In this document: piece by piece, positions 33,152-33,368 of the stretch
Layout of the letters: each line of letters starts with the position of its first letter
Position numbering within the stretch: the first letter of the stretch is position 1
Origin: Methanofollis sp.
Lineage (GTDB): Archaea; Halobacteriota; Methanomicrobia; Methanomicrobiales; Methanofollaceae
Assembly (NCBI GenBank): GCA_030156225.1
Contig: JASGMW010000007.1
Span: forward strand, 1 to 33,368
Reading direction: 5' to 3'
Length of the DNA: 33,368 nucleotides
Translations under genes and position numbers: made by a program
The notes under the pieces: generated by a model
What the model saw: the letters and a program-made list of their open reading frames with translations, nothing else
Databases searched by the model: none
What the model was told of the DNA's origin: nothing

Positions 33152-33368
33152 CCGTGAACCCAGATGTGAATAGTCCACCCACTATAAAAATGATCTCATT
33201 TCTGCAGGAGACGTCCGGGTGCTCCCGGACGACCCCATACCGAGAGCGTATGATGTCTCCGTACGCGTCGTCAACGACCCCGCGCCTGTGTGGACGGGGC
33301 TTGAGACTCTATCATGTCGATAGTTCTCGTCTGGGTGGCTGACTGCACCCCTGCATCTCCAGGTTGTA
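33152..33368 (+). other. Right-edge region with a promoter-like box and serial hairpins
   Basis: ACTATAAAAATG (33181-33192) is TATA-like for the plus strand and predicts a start near 33211. It is followed by CGTCCGGG-TGCT-CCCGGACG (33212-33231), a perfect 8-bp stem. Next come GTCGT-CA-ACGAC (33267-33278), CCCCG (33278-33282) with CGGGG (33295-33299), and CTATC-ATGTC-GATAG (33309-33323). No protein frame is convincing. The region may be the start of a structured RNA that continues past the window. Confidence 0.35.

Noticed and set aside
31823-33157. Plus-strand open frame of 444 codons opposite the UvsE-like gene
   Set aside because: It is antisense to a frame with clear TIM-barrel family similarity and shows no motif of its own.
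33267-33308. CRISPR-repeat-like unit ending in CTTGAGAC
   Set aside because: Only one copy is present. The remaining 60 bp to the window edge hold no second copy, so there is no array to support.
1-33368. tRNA, rRNA or origin-type repeats
   Set aside because: No T-loop-like GGTTCGAAT context, rRNA core sequence or ORB-like repeat was recognised on either strand by reading.

Overview
The window looks like chromosomal DNA of a GC-rich hydrogenotrophic methanogen of the order Methanomicrobiales (Methanoculleus/Methanofollis-like; a genus is not proven here). Grounds: AT-rich TATA boxes 25-30 bp before many starts, tightly overlapping operons, a two-subunit-type GMP synthase amidotransferase, an archaeal CobT, a hexulose-phosphate synthase/RraA fusion, an iron-sulfur flavoprotein and archaeal surface-protein features. 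No rRNA, tRNA or convincing CRISPR array was seen.

Layout. (1) 1-4187: the tail of a surface protein, then cobT-like, guaAA, a CxxCxxCC (YkgJ-type) protein, a TraB-family membrane protein and a nitroreductase, all on the plus strand. (2) 4216-5043, minus strand: a PadR-type winged helix fused to a methyltransferase-like domain, divergent from the next operon. (3) 5136-10808: an eight-gene anaerobic corrin operon, cbiT-L-F-G-H-C-D-E, whose genes overlap or abut. (4) 10821-11516, minus strand: an N-terminally truncated TnpB that separates cbiE from cbiA. (5) 11704-19827: cbiA, a GATE-domain membrane protein, cobN and a ChlI/ChlD-type chelatase ATPase. (6) 19930-24339: a ribbon-helix-helix-like protein, a membrane-anchored surface protein, and an ABC importer (EF-hand/dockerin-like substrate-binding protein, BtuC-like permease, BtuD-like ATPase). 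(7) 24368-27773: dPGM-type phosphoglycerate mutase, the HPS-RraA fusion, a 605-bp gene-free stretch rich in inverted repeats, and an iron-sulfur flavoprotein. (8) 27940-33151, all minus strand: an orphan Mrr-type endonuclease, a double-ACT protein, two paaK-type CoA ligases and a UvsE-like TIM-barrel protein with altered active-site residues.

The core (4.2-24.3 kb) reads as a corrinoid island: ring methylation, contraction and rearrangement (Cbi enzymes), a,c-amidation (CbiA), a CobN-type chelatase with its ATPase, a possible metal permease and a corrinoid/metal-chelate importer. Two DNA-binding-type proteins of unknown target lie in the island. A short motif, GTAATAC, recurs in the control regions of cbiT, cobN (twice, as a 20-bp tandem repeat) and the ribbon-helix-helix gene. 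The most useful leads are this possible regulon, the PadR/methyltransferase fusion, the absence of a recognisable CbiJ reductase, the truncated TnpB with an intact RuvC triad, and the tethered-importer idea.
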